The position numbers were made by a program, and so were the translations under genes. This document shows, in pieces, positions 18,936-27,961 of a stretch of 64,000 nucleotides of DNA. Origin of the DNA: an uncultured Cellvibrio sp. (GTDB taxonomy: Bacteria > Pseudomonadota > Gammaproteobacteria > Pseudomonadales > Cellvibrionaceae); assembly GCA_946480695.1 (NCBI GenBank), contig CAMLKG010000006.1, positions 94,787-158,786 on the forward strand, in the 5' to 3' direction. The notes beneath the pieces were generated by a model that saw only the letters and a program-made list of their open reading frames with translations, searched no databases and had not been told where the DNA came from. Numbering within the stretch: the first letter of the stretch is position 1; each line of letters opens with the position of its first letter.

Positions 18936-19706
18936 ATGCGGAAAATATCGGCCACTTTGGCATTGATGACTTTGGCGGCAACGGTTGTTGCGCAAGACGA
19001 GCCAAAACGTCCATGGGATGTTGAGGTTGATTTGGGTGCTATTGCCACCTCGGGAAATACAGAAACTACCAGTGTGCAAGTCAAGCTGGATGCGAAGCAA
19101 AACCGGGAAAAATGGGAAAACCAATATATCTTTAGCTCACTATTCAAAGAAGATGAAGTGGCTCAGGATGACGGAACTGCCATCAAGGAAAAAACAGCCG
19201 AGAAATATTTTGGCTCAGCAAAATTTGCCTATTTGCTCGGTGTGGAAAAATCCTATGTATTTGGTTTCGGCTCCCACACACGCGATTATTTCGGTGCCTA
19301 TCGTACCTACAGCACGATTGCCCTGGGTTATGGTGACTGGTTGTATTCCAGTAGTTCGCTTAACTGGTTTGTAGAGGCAGGTCCCGGTTATTTTGAAGGT
19401 GAAAAGGTCATCGAAAGCGAAGATCCGAGCCTTCCCGACACATTGAGGAATGAATCGGGGGCAATGCTGCGCGCAGCCACGGCCCTGGAATGGAAAATTA
19501 CCGAGTCAGCCAAGTTTAAACAAATGGTCAGCGTTGAATCCGGTTCGGATAATACTCGCACCCAATCGGAAACATCCTTATCAACATCAATTACCGAAGC
19601 GATGAAGATGAAAGTTGGTTTCACCATCGCCCATGATACCGATGTAGCGCCGGGTAAAGAAAAAACAGACACCACCACATTTGTGAATTTGGTGTATAAC
19701 TTTTAA
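18936..19706 (+). CDS. DUF481 (YdiY-like) outer-membrane protein
   Basis: 256 residues from ATG 18936, preceded by AGGA at a nine-base spacing. The frame is open back to 18804 but would overlap the previous gene and hide the signal peptide. The signal peptide MRKISATLALMTLAATVVAQ is followed by the DUF481 opening VEVDLGAIATSGNTET. Alternating beta strands run to a terminal VNLVYNF, typical of an outer-membrane barrel. E. coli YdiY is the nearest named relative; it is acid-inducible, function unknown. Confidence 0.85.
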   Translation: MRKISATLALMTLAATVVAQDEPKRPWDVEVDLGAIATSGNTETTSVQVKLDAKQNREKWENQYIFSSLFKEDEVAQDDGTAIKEKTAEKYFGSAKFAYLLGVEKSYVFGFGSHTRDYFGAYRTYSTIALGYGDWLYSSSSLNWFVEAGPGYFEGEKVIESEDPSLPDTLRNESGAMLRAATALEWKITESAKFKQMVSVESGSDNTRTQSETSLSTSITEAMKMKVGFTIAHDTDVAPGKEKTDTTTFVNLVYNF

Positions 19707-19722
19707 ACCTGCATTGGTAGCG

Positions 19723-19746
19723 GCCCGTGTCGCCTAAGGCACGGGC
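19723..19746 (+). terminator. Hairpin after the DUF481 gene, possible terminator
   Basis: A GCCCGTG/CACGGGC stem with an inner GCC/GGC pairing follows 17 bases after the stop. The downstream T tract is poor (GTTGTTG). Confidence 0.5.
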
Positions 19747-19813
19747 GTTGTTGTATCAGACGCTTTGCGTGTGAGCCTTTTTTAATTTATTTACGTTTAA
19801 TTATTAATTGTAT

Positions 19814-20734
19814 ATGTCCGTTGCTCCCGAATTTTCCCGCGCTTTGTTAGCTCCACGCCATTGGCCGACCTGGATAGGTTTCGGCCTTTGGTTCCTGATT
19901 GCGCAATTACCCTATTCGTGGCAAATAGCCATGGCGCGAACACTGACGCCATTGCTTAATTTGAACAAAAAGCGCGTGATGATGGCTCGTACCAATTTGC
20001 GGTTATGCTTTCCGGAAAAGTCAGTGGAAGAAATCGAGGTATTACTCAAAAAAAATCTCGAATCCACAGCTATTGCGGTATTTGAAACAGGTATAGGTTT
20101 CTTTTGGGCAAAATCGCGCTTGCGAAAATTATTTACCATCACTGGCATCGAACATGTAGAACAGGCGCGAGCGGAAGGCCAGGGGGCGATGTTGTTAAGT
20201 CTCCATCTGACGACATTGGACATCGGTAGCGCTATGTTGGGGATTTATGTCAATTACGATGGAATGTATACCCCGCATAAAAACCCGGTGTTTGATTACG
20301 TGCAAAAGGTTCGACGAGAAGCTTATGCGCCAGGAGGTATCGCGTTTGCGCGGGATAATGTGCGCGCTATGGTCACTCAGTTGCGTAAAGGGAGAATGAT
20401 TTGGTACGCCCCGGATCGGGACATGGGCGAGAAAGTTTCTGTATTTGTTCCATTTTTTGGTGTGCCCGCTGCGACTGTAACGGCGACCGCACAATTTGCG
20501 CGTATGGGACGCGCGAAAATAATTCCCTTCTCCCAGTATCGCCTCGAAAATAACAAAGGCTATCAAGTGGTGATACATCCCCCGTTTGAAAACTACCCCA
20601 CCGGTGATGAGTTGGCAGATGCGCGCCGCGTGAATGAATATTTTGAACAGGAGATATTAAAAGTTCCTGCGCAATATCTGTGGGCGCAGCCGCGTTTTAA
20701 AACGCGGCCAGAGGGCGAACCCCGGATCTACTAA
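19814..20734 (+). CDS. lpxL: Lipid A biosynthesis acyltransferase (LpxL/HtrB family)
   Basis: 306 residues from ATG 19814; a TTG six bases upstream is also in frame. Neither has a clear ribosome-binding site. It transfers a secondary acyl chain, usually laurate, from ACP to Kdo2-lipid IVA at the inner membrane. The HLTTLD motif (H131-x4-D136) is the catalytic pair. PDRDMGEKVSVFVPFFG and the C-terminal YLWAQPRFKTRPEGEP are family signatures. One N-terminal membrane segment (about 18-36). The exact chain transferred (LpxL versus LpxM-like) is not decidable here. Confidence 0.92.
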   Translation: MSVAPEFSRALLAPRHWPTWIGFGLWFLIAQLPYSWQIAMARTLTPLLNLNKKRVMMARTNLRLCFPEKSVEEIEVLLKKNLESTAIAVFETGIGFFWAKSRLRKLFTITGIEHVEQARAEGQGAMLLSLHLTTLDIGSAMLGIYVNYDGMYTPHKNPVFDYVQKVRREAYAPGGIAFARDNVRAMVTQLRKGRMIWYAPDRDMGEKVSVFVPFFGVPAATVTATAQFARMGRAKIIPFSQYRLENNKGYQVVIHPPFENYPTGDELADARRVNEYFEQEILKVPAQYLWAQPRFKTRPEGEPRIY

Positions 20735-20736
20735 AT

Positions 20737-21924
20737 TTATTTTTTGACTGGTGTGTCTGAGTAATGGACTTGTCCATTTTCATCCGTCCAACGGTAAATA
20801 GTGGGGGCTGGTTTTTCTTCTTCCCCTTCTGCTGCGTTTGGGGTGGTTTCCATGCGATTTATCTGGTCCATATCCTTAACCTGGTATTGATTCATTCCGT
20901 TTGCGGGAATTGTCTCGGTACTAAAAATAATTTCAGTGAGTTGATTTAATTTTGGATTCATCATCAATGGCAATTTATTGGGTGAATTTAGTTGCTGTTG
21001 AAATTCCGGGTCGGTGATGATGGCAATGACCCGTGGGTCGTGCTTCAAGGTTTGTACCCGGTTCCATGCAGTGATCATTTTTTCTGCGGCGGCTTGGGCG
21101 CCAATTTCGCTATCCACGTCTGATTGCACCATCAGCGCTTGTACGCTGGGGTTGCCCATTAATTCCCTGAACGCCGGGTCTCGCCTCAGTGCGTGGGCAT
21201 CACCGGTTGTCATAATGGATTGGATTTTTTCATCGGACATTAACTTTTGCAACTGGCCATCCTGGGTTACGCGCTCAACGTGAGTGAGCATGGTTTGTGG
21301 ATTTTGCACAAAAGCCTTGGTTATTTGTGTGGTTGTTTTATCGTCCAATGCCAAATCCACGGCGGTTGCCGCGGCATTACCAATGAGCTTCCTGGCGCTG
21401 GCTTCAATGAACGAATCCCTGGTTTTCTCCAAATCGTTTAACTTCGGAACATTTACCGCGCGACCGCCGGGTTGTTCCGGTTGGATGTTTTGCGGCGCGG
21501 GTGTTTCAGTACTGGTAATAGCGGACGTATCGGTTTTGGGGTTGATTACCAATCCCAAACCGTAAACAACTATCAGCCCCAGGATTGTGCCGATAAACAA
21601 TCCCACGCCGGCGCCGCCGATTTTTGATCCCAGGTCGGTCGCCTGGTTATCGGGAATGAATTTGGCAAGCAAGTTAAGCAATAGCGTTACCGCCAGGCTT
21701 ACCACCAGGAAAATTGTACAACCCGCAACAAAATAAACCAGTAATCCATCCAGCGCGGTATTGGCTATCAACCATTTCGCCAGGGGTTTGGTAAAAAAAA
21801 TCGCAGCGGGGTAGGCCACAATCCAGCTCAGGATGCGTGTTATGGATTGGATGAATCCTTTCTGGTAGCCGCGCCAGGTGAAAAAGGCGAGCAAAGCAAA
21901 AAACACGATGGTGCTAAGGTGCAT
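20737..21924 (-). CDS. CvpA-like membrane protein with a C-terminal DUF4124 motif
   Basis: 395 residues. The N-terminal 130 residues form a CvpA-type four-helix membrane domain (WRGYQKGFIQSITRILSW, then GIGVGLFIGT-like helix GAGVGLFIGTILGL). A soluble region with helical pairs follows, and the last 20 residues carry the DUF4124 pattern YRWTDENGQVHYSDTP. CvpA proteins are tied to colicin V production and bile or envelope stress tolerance. The fusion to DUF4124 is less usual. AAGGAA precedes the ATG. Its stop lies two bases from the lpxL stop, so the genes are tightly convergent. Confidence 0.8.
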   Translation of the reverse strand: MHLSTIVFFALLAFFTWRGYQKGFIQSITRILSWIVAYPAAIFFTKPLAKWLIANTALDGLLVYFVAGCTIFLVVSLAVTLLLNLLAKFIPDNQATDLGSKIGGAGVGLFIGTILGLIVVYGLGLVINPKTDTSAITSTETPAPQNIQPEQPGGRAVNVPKLNDLEKTRDSFIEASARKLIGNAAATAVDLALDDKTTTQITKAFVQNPQTMLTHVERVTQDGQLQKLMSDEKIQSIMTTGDAHALRRDPAFRELMGNPSVQALMVQSDVDSEIGAQAAAEKMITAWNRVQTLKHDPRVIAIITDPEFQQQLNSPNKLPLMMNPKLNQLTEIIFSTETIPANGMNQYQVKDMDQINRMETTPNAAEGEEEKPAPTIYRWTDENGQVHYSDTPVKK

Positions 21925-22276
21925 AATTAATTTCCTTGTCGGGTATGTCTATTGGTGTATTTGCCGTGTCGGGCATAGCTGTTGTTTTAGTAAATTTGCT
22001 TACCAGTTTACCCCGATTTTGCGGATTTACCGAAAGCCTACCAGCTTCTACCCATAGCCTCGACAACCTGCCTGATCTGAAAGCGTCATGGGTTGAGGTT
22101 GGAGTTGGTGCCCATGGATGTTCCAGCCGCAATGTCATTCCGGAATAATCTGCATGCGATTTATTATTGGATGGAGCAGATAACCTTAGTGTAAATGTTG
22201 GGGCCATATCAATTAATTGCTAAGCTGGTGTGCATAGGCTAATGGCACTTTCCCGGATTTTGTGAACCTGTTAAGC
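21925..22276. other. Intergenic region between CvpA-like gene and pncC
   Basis: 352 bases. Open frames exist on both strands (21936-22148 plus; 21914-22207 minus), but neither has a ribosome-binding site, a family pattern or an end that avoids the neighbours. I see no strong hairpin or operator. It must hold the divergent promoters of the two flanking genes. Confidence 0.5.
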
Positions 22277-22759
22277 ATGAATGAACAATTATTACAACTG
22301 AGCCAACAATTAGGCGCGCAGTTATTACAACGTGGCTGGCGTGTCGCTACCGCCGAATCATGTACTGGTGGTGGGGTTGCTGCGGCGATCACCGCTGTTC
22401 CTGGTAGCTCCTCGTGGTTTGAGTACGGCATAGTCAGCTATGCCAATTCCGCCAAACAAAAATTACTTGGGGTCCGTGAAGTCGTGCTCGAAAGGGAAGG
22501 GGCGGTCAGCGAAGCGGTGGTTATCGAAATGGCCCAGGGCGCAATCGCGTTATCAGCGGCAAACATCGCTGTGGCTGTCAGCGGGGTCGCCGGACCTGGT
22601 GGCGGTTCACCTGAAAAACCTGTCGGCACGGTATGGTTTGCTTGGGTGAAGGCGACAGGCGAAACCAAAACCGAATTAAAAAGCTTTGGCGGGGATAGGG
22701 CCGCGGTGCAAGGGCAATCCGTAATCTTTGCGTTGCAAGGACTCATCAACCATCTTTAG
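22277..22759 (+). CDS. pncC: Nicotinamide-nucleotide amidase (CinA C-terminal domain)
   Basis: 160 residues from ATG 22277; a GTG five codons earlier is possible. It deamidates NMN to nicotinate mononucleotide in NAD salvage. The catalytic Ser is in TAESCTGGG (25-33), and the glycine-rich SGVAGPGGGSPEKPVGTVW is the family signature. It is the stand-alone domain, without the N-terminal MoaB-like part of full CinA. This gene is usually directly before recA; here 3.3 kb separate them. Confidence 0.94.
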   Translation: MNEQLLQLSQQLGAQLLQRGWRVATAESCTGGGVAAAITAVPGSSSWFEYGIVSYANSAKQKLLGVREVVLEREGAVSEAVVIEMAQGAIALSAANIAVAVSGVAGPGGGSPEKPVGTVWFAWVKATGETKTELKSFGGDRAAVQGQSVIFALQGLINHL

Positions 22760-22794
22760 TACCGCGATATTTTTGTTGCCATAACTGCAATAAT

Positions 22795-24942
22795 TTATTC
22801 CATCAACATAATATTCGCTTCTGGTAGATGGCAGGCTGTTTGAAGTATACCTTTTTTATTATTAAACGATGTGCTGTAAACTGCGCTGCTTTTTTGCGGC
22901 AGAAAAATCGATTTACTTCCGGTGCTGTAATCCCAATAAAAAATATCAGATTCCTGGCATATGCCGCCCGTTATAAAATAAATACCGTTTTTATCTGCTT
23001 TTAATAATTTGCTGGATTCATCCAGGTGCGCGCTTATCCGTTCAAGCGAATCATCTTTGTTGCGTAATGCCCATAAACCCTTTTCACTCACGTATTGAAA
23101 TAACACATCCCCACGGTATTCAACTGCCGATCCAACCGCGCCAAACGTTAGTTGTTTGTGCTGTTGCCCTGCAATACGCCACAAATTGCGAATTTCTCCG
23201 TTGTATTTTATTACAAAAAGGCGATTGGTCTCCGGGAAATAGGCGAGGGGCTCGACTTTCTCTCCGTCACTCACTAACAACGTCTCGTTAGTAAGTAGAT
23301 TATGGTGGTATAGCTGGTTAGCCGCGCTAAACACAATATGCCCGCCATCATCCGACCAGATGATAGTGTCCACTTTTTTGGGGATTGGTTGAGTGGTCAC
23401 CTGTCGTTCCACATCATTTTCAACAAGCCATAAATGGATTTGGTTATTGCGCACCGAGGCATAGATGACCCGACTACCATCCGGGGAAAAACTGGCGGCG
23501 TAATTAAAGTCGGCGTTTTCAGTGAATCGGGTTTGTGTACCATCCAAGACTGTCAGCAAAATATTGGAGCTGCGTTTTTCTTCTGTGTAATAAATCCCCT
23601 TACCGTCGGCGCTATAATGCGCGCGTGAAAAAACTTTGTCTTTGGATTCCGCTAGTGGAATGTCGACCTGTTTGCCATCCAGATAAACCAAAAATAATTT
23701 TCGTTCTTCTTCGGCGTGAACCAATATACCGCTACCATCAGGAAGCCAGCTGATGCCTACGGAGGCCGCATCCAGGATTACCCGGTTTATGGGATTTTGC
23801 CGGGCGTCTAAAAAATCAATACGTACTTTGCTTTTGTATGAACTCGCAATGGCCGTTTTATGATTCAGGATTGCACTGGCAATAGGATTAATCGCCCCCT
23901 CAAATTCATCCAGCAATTTCAATTCTTGATCCAGGATGGAATAACGGTAGCGTCCATTGCCCGCGTTCGGCCCTTGTTTGGCGACTATCTCCAGGGTATT
24001 TTCATCCCACCAGCTCACACTGAAGATTTGCCCTTGCCATTGGCTGAGTTGTTGTTTCTCCAATAAACGTTCCCGGGTAAGGTCCAGTGAAAAAATATGA
24101 AACGAATAAAGATGGTTCGTTGGTTGGTAAAATTGATTGCCTGGCGGCAAGCCATCGCGGGATTTTATTTCAATGGCCACCAGGCTTTTTCCGGCGGGTG
24201 ACCAAGCCAGTTTGAACCAGGCCCCGTTGCTGCTTGCGACAGGCCAATCCTTGCCCTTCGCATCGCGGATAACGATATCGCTCAAGTTTCCAGATGACAT
24301 ATCGGAACTTTTTTCGCGAATGTAAGCGATATGTTGATTGTCGGGGTGCGGAGTGGGGCTGCGCTCATGTCCCGTCTCGCTGGTATAGCCTTCCGTTGTG
24401 TGAAAAATTGTTTGGTGGTTTTTGGGTAGGTAAACAGTACCCCACCCAATTCCTTTATAAATGACAGCTATCAAAAACAGCGAGGCAATTACCCATAATG
24501 GCGTTCGCCATTGCCGGTAAAAATCGGTAGCTTTGGCGAAGGGTGATGCGGTAATCGCAGATGATGTATCGGCAGGTTCAGCAGCCAGGAATCGGGGTTC
24601 AATATTTAACTGATAGCCGCGCTTTGAATAATGGACAATAAATTCCCTGTCGCCAGTCAATTCATCCAGCGCGCTTCTGAGTGCATTAATACTTTTTTGC
24701 ACTGACCCATGGGTGACTACCCGTCCTGCCCAGACCTGGTTAATCAATTCTTCATTGCTGATCACCCGCGCCTGGTTATGTGCAAGGTATTGCAATACCG
24801 CCATTGCTTTGGGTTGCAGCTTAATGCTTCGGTCGCCGGCCCATAATCTATTATGTGAAGGCGAGACCCTGACCTCACCCAACATAAAATTCGTGTCGGG
24901 ATATTTGTCCATGACGGGCTTGGAACCGGTTGCCGCCAACAT
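22795..24942 (-). CDS. CadC-like membrane transcription regulator with a TolB-like beta-propeller
   Basis: 715 residues. The N-terminal winged helix (about 20-115; FMLGEVRVSPSHNRLW, LQPKAMAVLQYLA, SVQKSINALRSAL, YSKRGYQL) is of the OmpR/CadC DNA-binding type. One membrane segment (about 148-165) follows, then a large periplasmic part with WD40/TolB-like blades (AWSPAGKSLVAIEI, WLPDGSGILV, SFSPDGSRVIYAS). Such proteins sense a periplasmic signal while bound to DNA. AAGG precedes the ATG. Its divergent neighbour, 295 bases away, encodes a small secreted protein and is the obvious candidate target. Confidence 0.85.
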   Translation of the reverse strand: MLAATGSKPVMDKYPDTNFMLGEVRVSPSHNRLWAGDRSIKLQPKAMAVLQYLAHNQARVISNEELINQVWAGRVVTHGSVQKSINALRSALDELTGDREFIVHYSKRGYQLNIEPRFLAAEPADTSSAITASPFAKATDFYRQWRTPLWVIASLFLIAVIYKGIGWGTVYLPKNHQTIFHTTEGYTSETGHERSPTPHPDNQHIAYIREKSSDMSSGNLSDIVIRDAKGKDWPVASSNGAWFKLAWSPAGKSLVAIEIKSRDGLPPGNQFYQPTNHLYSFHIFSLDLTRERLLEKQQLSQWQGQIFSVSWWDENTLEIVAKQGPNAGNGRYRYSILDQELKLLDEFEGAINPIASAILNHKTAIASSYKSKVRIDFLDARQNPINRVILDAASVGISWLPDGSGILVHAEEERKLFLVYLDGKQVDIPLAESKDKVFSRAHYSADGKGIYYTEEKRSSNILLTVLDGTQTRFTENADFNYAASFSPDGSRVIYASVRNNQIHLWLVENDVERQVTTQPIPKKVDTIIWSDDGGHIVFSAANQLYHHNLLTNETLLVSDGEKVEPLAYFPETNRLFVIKYNGEIRNLWRIAGQQHKQLTFGAVGSAVEYRGDVLFQYVSEKGLWALRNKDDSLERISAHLDESSKLLKADKNGIYFITGGICQESDIFYWDYSTGSKSIFLPQKSSAVYSTSFNNKKGILQTACHLPEANIMLME

Positions 24943-25237
24943 AATGTTACCTTTCAGTTTCTTATTAGTGGTGCGCGCTTACCGTTAACTGCGCAAGCGA
25001 TAGCCATGGCGATATTTTGCAGGTATGGGTAAGCCTAGACAAGTAACGAGTTTGTGATTGGATTTTTTATCTTATTGATTTCAAAGAAATTTTTTTTGGT
25101 AAGCAAAAGGTAAGTGTGAAGTTTTTGGATGGTCAATGTTTCTTTTACTCATTGCCATATATTGAACTCACACATCCTCAGTTGTATCGAAGAGTGTTAT
25201 CCCGGATCACCAACATAAAACACTAAGAGGTAAGCCT

Positions 25238-25801
25238 ATGAAATTTCCATTGTTGATTCTGTTGCTCATAGTTCCGCTAAGGGTAATTGCCGCCCCCGAA
25301 TCGGCACCGCAGGGGGCCAAAACTCCCCTGGTTTACGTCAACCAGAATATCGGTTTTAACGTAAAGGGCTACAAATACAAGCAATCCGAATTCCCATGCA
25401 ATATCGATAAGGTTTTGGTGGATAACCTTGTTGAACAAGCCCGTTCGGACGGTATAACACTGGAGCCGGTGGGTACTATCGATAAAATTCTTAACGGTAC
25501 TATCCCGGTGTTGGCAATAGATATTGAGCAACTGGTGTTGGGTAATGAAAAGCGTCAATTCGGTACCAAACAAAGCTCCAATTTACCGAAGGTCCAGGTC
25601 ACGGTCGCATTGGTGAAAGGAAAGGACGAGATGGTTACTGCCAAACACACCTGCGCCATCATGACGCTTAATGAATTCACGCCATCAACCAACGTGTTGG
25701 ATTTGGGAAATACAGGCACCACTGTTTGCTCAGCCACCCGCAAGTGCCTTAAGGATTTAAGTAAAGACGTAGTAGATTGGATGTTACCTCAAGTGAAATA
25801 A
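25238..25801 (+). CDS. Secreted protein of unknown function, partner candidate of the CadC-like regulator
   Basis: 187 residues. A clear signal peptide (MKFPLLILLLIVPLRVIAAP) is followed by a mature domain with four cysteines (FPCNIDK, KHTCAIM, TVCSATRKCLK) and mixed alpha/beta character. I do not recognise the family. AGAGG precedes the ATG. It is transcribed divergently from the regulator gene, and both sit between pncC and recA, where these genes are usually adjacent. Likely periplasmic or lipid-free secreted. Confidence 0.75.
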   Translation: MKFPLLILLLIVPLRVIAAPESAPQGAKTPLVYVNQNIGFNVKGYKYKQSEFPCNIDKVLVDNLVEQARSDGITLEPVGTIDKILNGTIPVLAIDIEQLVLGNEKRQFGTKQSSNLPKVQVTVALVKGKDEMVTAKHTCAIMTLNEFTPSTNVLDLGNTGTTVCSATRKCLKDLSKDVVDWMLPQVK

Positions 25802-25931
25802 ACGCGTGCCGTATGGCGAAGTCCGCTATATGGATGGTAGCGTTAGCCTGCCCGCCAAAGCCACCTGTATGGTGGCTTTGGCGCTTCTGTTCCTTATAAC
25901 CGTGATTGTCGTTCCAGGTGCGCCGATTGTG

Positions 25932-25982
25932 CTGTATAAATTAACAGGTACTGGTTGCGCGTACAGCATTTTGGTGTATAGT
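25932..25982 (+). promoter_or_regulatory. recA promoter with two LexA boxes
   Basis: Box 1 is CTGTATAAATTAACAG (25932-25947), a full CTGT-N8-ACAG. Box 2 is CTGG-N8-ACAG (25951-25966), seven of eight core bases, with its centre 19 bases after box 1. Box 2 covers the -35 hexamer TTGCGC (25955-25960). After 16 bases comes a -10 of TATAGT (25977-25982). The recA ATG is about 80 bases downstream. LexA on either box would block transcription. Confidence 0.85.
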
Positions 25983-26061
25983 ACGCCCATGGCGGCAGTA
26001 ATCTGCGCTCATCACATAACAATCATTGTTTTTAGATTTCATGTATAAGTTGAGGTGTGAA

Positions 26062-27102
26062 ATGGATGCAAATAAAGAAAAGGCTTTACAAGCGGCTCTG
26101 AGTCAGATTGAACGCCAATTTGGTAAAGGAACAGTCATGCGTATGGGGGATCGTGAGGATATGGTTATCCCCGCAATTTCCACCGGTTCTTTGGGATTGG
26201 ACGTTGCCCTGGGTATAGGTGGCTTGCCCAAGGGACGTATTATTGAAATCTATGGGCCGGAGTCTTCCGGTAAGACCACGCTGACATTACAGGTTATCGC
26301 CGAAGCCCAGCGGCAGGGCGGTACTTGTGCATTTATCGATGCGGAGCATGCGCTCGACCCTATATATGCCACCAAATTGGGTGTTAATGTTGATGATCTC
26401 ATTGTTTCCCAGCCAGATACGGGTGAACAGGCTCTGGAAGTTACCGATATGCTTGTGCGTTCCGGCGCGGTAGATGTACTGGTGGTGGACTCTGTTGCGG
26501 CCTTGACTCCACGGGCAGAAATCGAAGGTGAGATGGGCGATCACCATGTAGGTTTGCAGGCGCGCTTAATGTCCCAGGCACTGCGCAAGATCACCGGTAA
26601 TATTAAAAATGCGAATTGCCTGGTGATTTTCATTAACCAGATCCGTATGAAAATCGGCGTTATGTTTGGTAACCCGGAAACCACGACCGGTGGTAATGCA
26701 TTGAAATTCTACGCCTCTGTACGTTTGGACATCCGTCGTATTGGCGCTGTAAAAGAGGGTGAGGAAGTCATCGGTTCCGAAACCCGCGTGAAAGTTGTCA
26801 AAAATAAGGTTGCCCCACCGTTTAAACAGGCTGAATTCCAAATCCTATATGGTTCAGGCATTAACCGTATGGGTGAAGTCGTTGATTACGGTGTGAAATT
26901 AGGTTTGATTGATAAATCCGGTGCCTGGTATAGCTACCAGGGTAACAAAATCGGCCAAGGTAAAAATAATGTTATGAAGTTTTTGCAAGAGAACCCTGCT
27001 GTTGCGCAGGAATTGGAGCAAAAGGTTCGTGCTGAACTTCTGGCCACCCCGGCACTCTCATTAAGTGCAAGCGGTGGTGATGCAGAAGATATTGAAATGT
27101 AA
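26062..27102 (+). CDS. recA: Recombinase RecA
   Basis: 346 residues from ATG 26062 (GAGGTG upstream); the frame runs back to 26026 but the family starts at [10 protein letters not shown]. It forms filaments on single-stranded DNA, drives strand exchange and triggers LexA self-cleavage. Walker A is GPESSGKT (65-72). The L2/ATP region has [35 protein letters not shown] sequence intact. The C terminus is acidic (DAEDIEM). LexA boxes upstream make it autoregulated in the SOS response. A terminator follows, so it is monocistronic. Confidence 0.98.
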   Translation: MDANKEKALQAALSQIERQFGKGTVMRMGDREDMVIPAISTGSLGLDVALGIGGLPKGRIIEIYGPESSGKTTLTLQVIAEAQRQGGTCAFIDAEHALDPIYATKLGVNVDDLIVSQPDTGEQALEVTDMLVRSGAVDVLVVDSVAALTPRAEIEGEMGDHHVGLQARLMSQALRKITGNIKNANCLVIFINQIRMKIGVMFGNPETTTGGNALKFYASVRLDIRRIGAVKEGEEVIGSETRVKVVKNKVAPPFKQAEFQILYGSGINRMGEVVDYGVKLGLIDKSGAWYSYQGNKIGQGKNNVMKFLQENPAVAQELEQKVRAELLATPALSLSASGGDAEDIEM

Positions 27103-27122
27103 TATTTTGTATAAACATACCG

Positions 27123-27158
27123 AAAAGCCTCCGCTGTTCAGGCAGTGGGGGCTTTTTG
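27123..27158 (+). terminator. Terminator after recA
   Basis: A long AAAAGCCTCCGCTG/CAGTGGGGGCTTTT stem with two G-T pairs and a short loop ends in five T's. Confidence 0.85.
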
Positions 27159-27285
27159 TTATAGAATTCCTTGCTAGCAGTACTTCTGCTCAGTATTCTG
27201 GTTTAAATAATGGAACTGATAATGGAAACAATATCGGTAAGTGATAGGGCAACTGAATTCCATGTTTTATGACATTGAGGCAGAT

Positions 27286-27870
27286 ATGAAAAAATTTACA
27301 TGGTTGATCGCTTTATGCAGCACCTTGTTGTTCGCAGGTTGTTCAACCCAACCCTACGTGGAAACTGATCACCAGGCGAATTACGACTTTTCCGCGTTAA
27401 AAACTTTCAGTGTTGCAGAAACCAAACAGGATACCAAAGAAAATATCCTTATATCGCCATTCACGCTCAGTCATATTCATTCAGCTTTGGAAAGTGAACT
27501 GGCCAAGCGCTATCAAAGTATTGTTACCGGTGCAAAGCCTGATTTTATTGTGAATTATCATGTAGTGGTTGAAGAGAAGATTGATCCACGCAGCTACGAT
27601 AGCCTGTATGGATATGGATTTTACGGCCGTGGTTATTATCGCTACCCGCATCCATTTTTTTATGGGCCGAATGCGGGTTTACGGGTTTACAACCAAGGCA
27701 GTTTGATAATCGATATTGTTGATGCCAAAACCGAAAAACCAATTTGGCGGGGCGTTTCGGAAAAGCGTTTAAGTCGCGGTATGGCGCCGCAACAGCAACG
27801 TGAAGTGTTGAGTCAGGCGGTGACGGAAGTAATTGCTTATTTTCCACCGGTTCAAGCCGCCCCGAAATAA
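27286..27870 (+). CDS. DUF4136 lipoprotein
   Basis: 194 residues from ATG 27286 with GAGG upstream. The signal peptide ends in the lipobox LFAGC (Cys19), so it is lipid-anchored. The body shows the DUF4136 pattern: YDFSALKTFSV, LAKRYQSI, PDFIVNYHVVVEEK, a Tyr/Gly-rich segment (YGFYGRGYYRYP), and LIIDIVDAKTEKPIWRG. The family is common in proteobacterial envelopes and its role is unknown. It separates recA from recX and has its own terminator. Confidence 0.85.
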   Translation: MKKFTWLIALCSTLLFAGCSTQPYVETDHQANYDFSALKTFSVAETKQDTKENILISPFTLSHIHSALESELAKRYQSIVTGAKPDFIVNYHVVVEEKIDPRSYDSLYGYGFYGRGYYRYPHPFFYGPNAGLRVYNQGSLIIDIVDAKTEKPIWRGVSEKRLSRGMAPQQQREVLSQAVTEVIAYFPPVQAAPK

Positions 27871-27895
27871 CGATCTGCAAGGATAACAATTCAAG

Positions 27896-27922
27896 AATGG
27901 CCGCACCTGCGGCCATTTTTCA
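27896..27922 (+). terminator. Terminator after the DUF4136 gene
   Basis: A ten-base perfect stem (AATGGCCGCA/TGCGGCCATT) is followed by a T run, 25 bases after the stop. Confidence 0.85.
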
Positions 27923-27961
27923 TAGTCCTGATGGATTTAAAGTTAACAGGTAGGTAGATCA

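Noticed and set aside
21914..22207. 97-residue minus-strand frame between the CvpA-like gene and pncC
   Set aside because: It overlaps the cvpA-like start and its ribosome-binding site, and resembles no family.
25806..26048. 80-residue open frame upstream of recA
   Set aside because: It runs through the LexA boxes and the recA promoter and has no ribosome-binding site.
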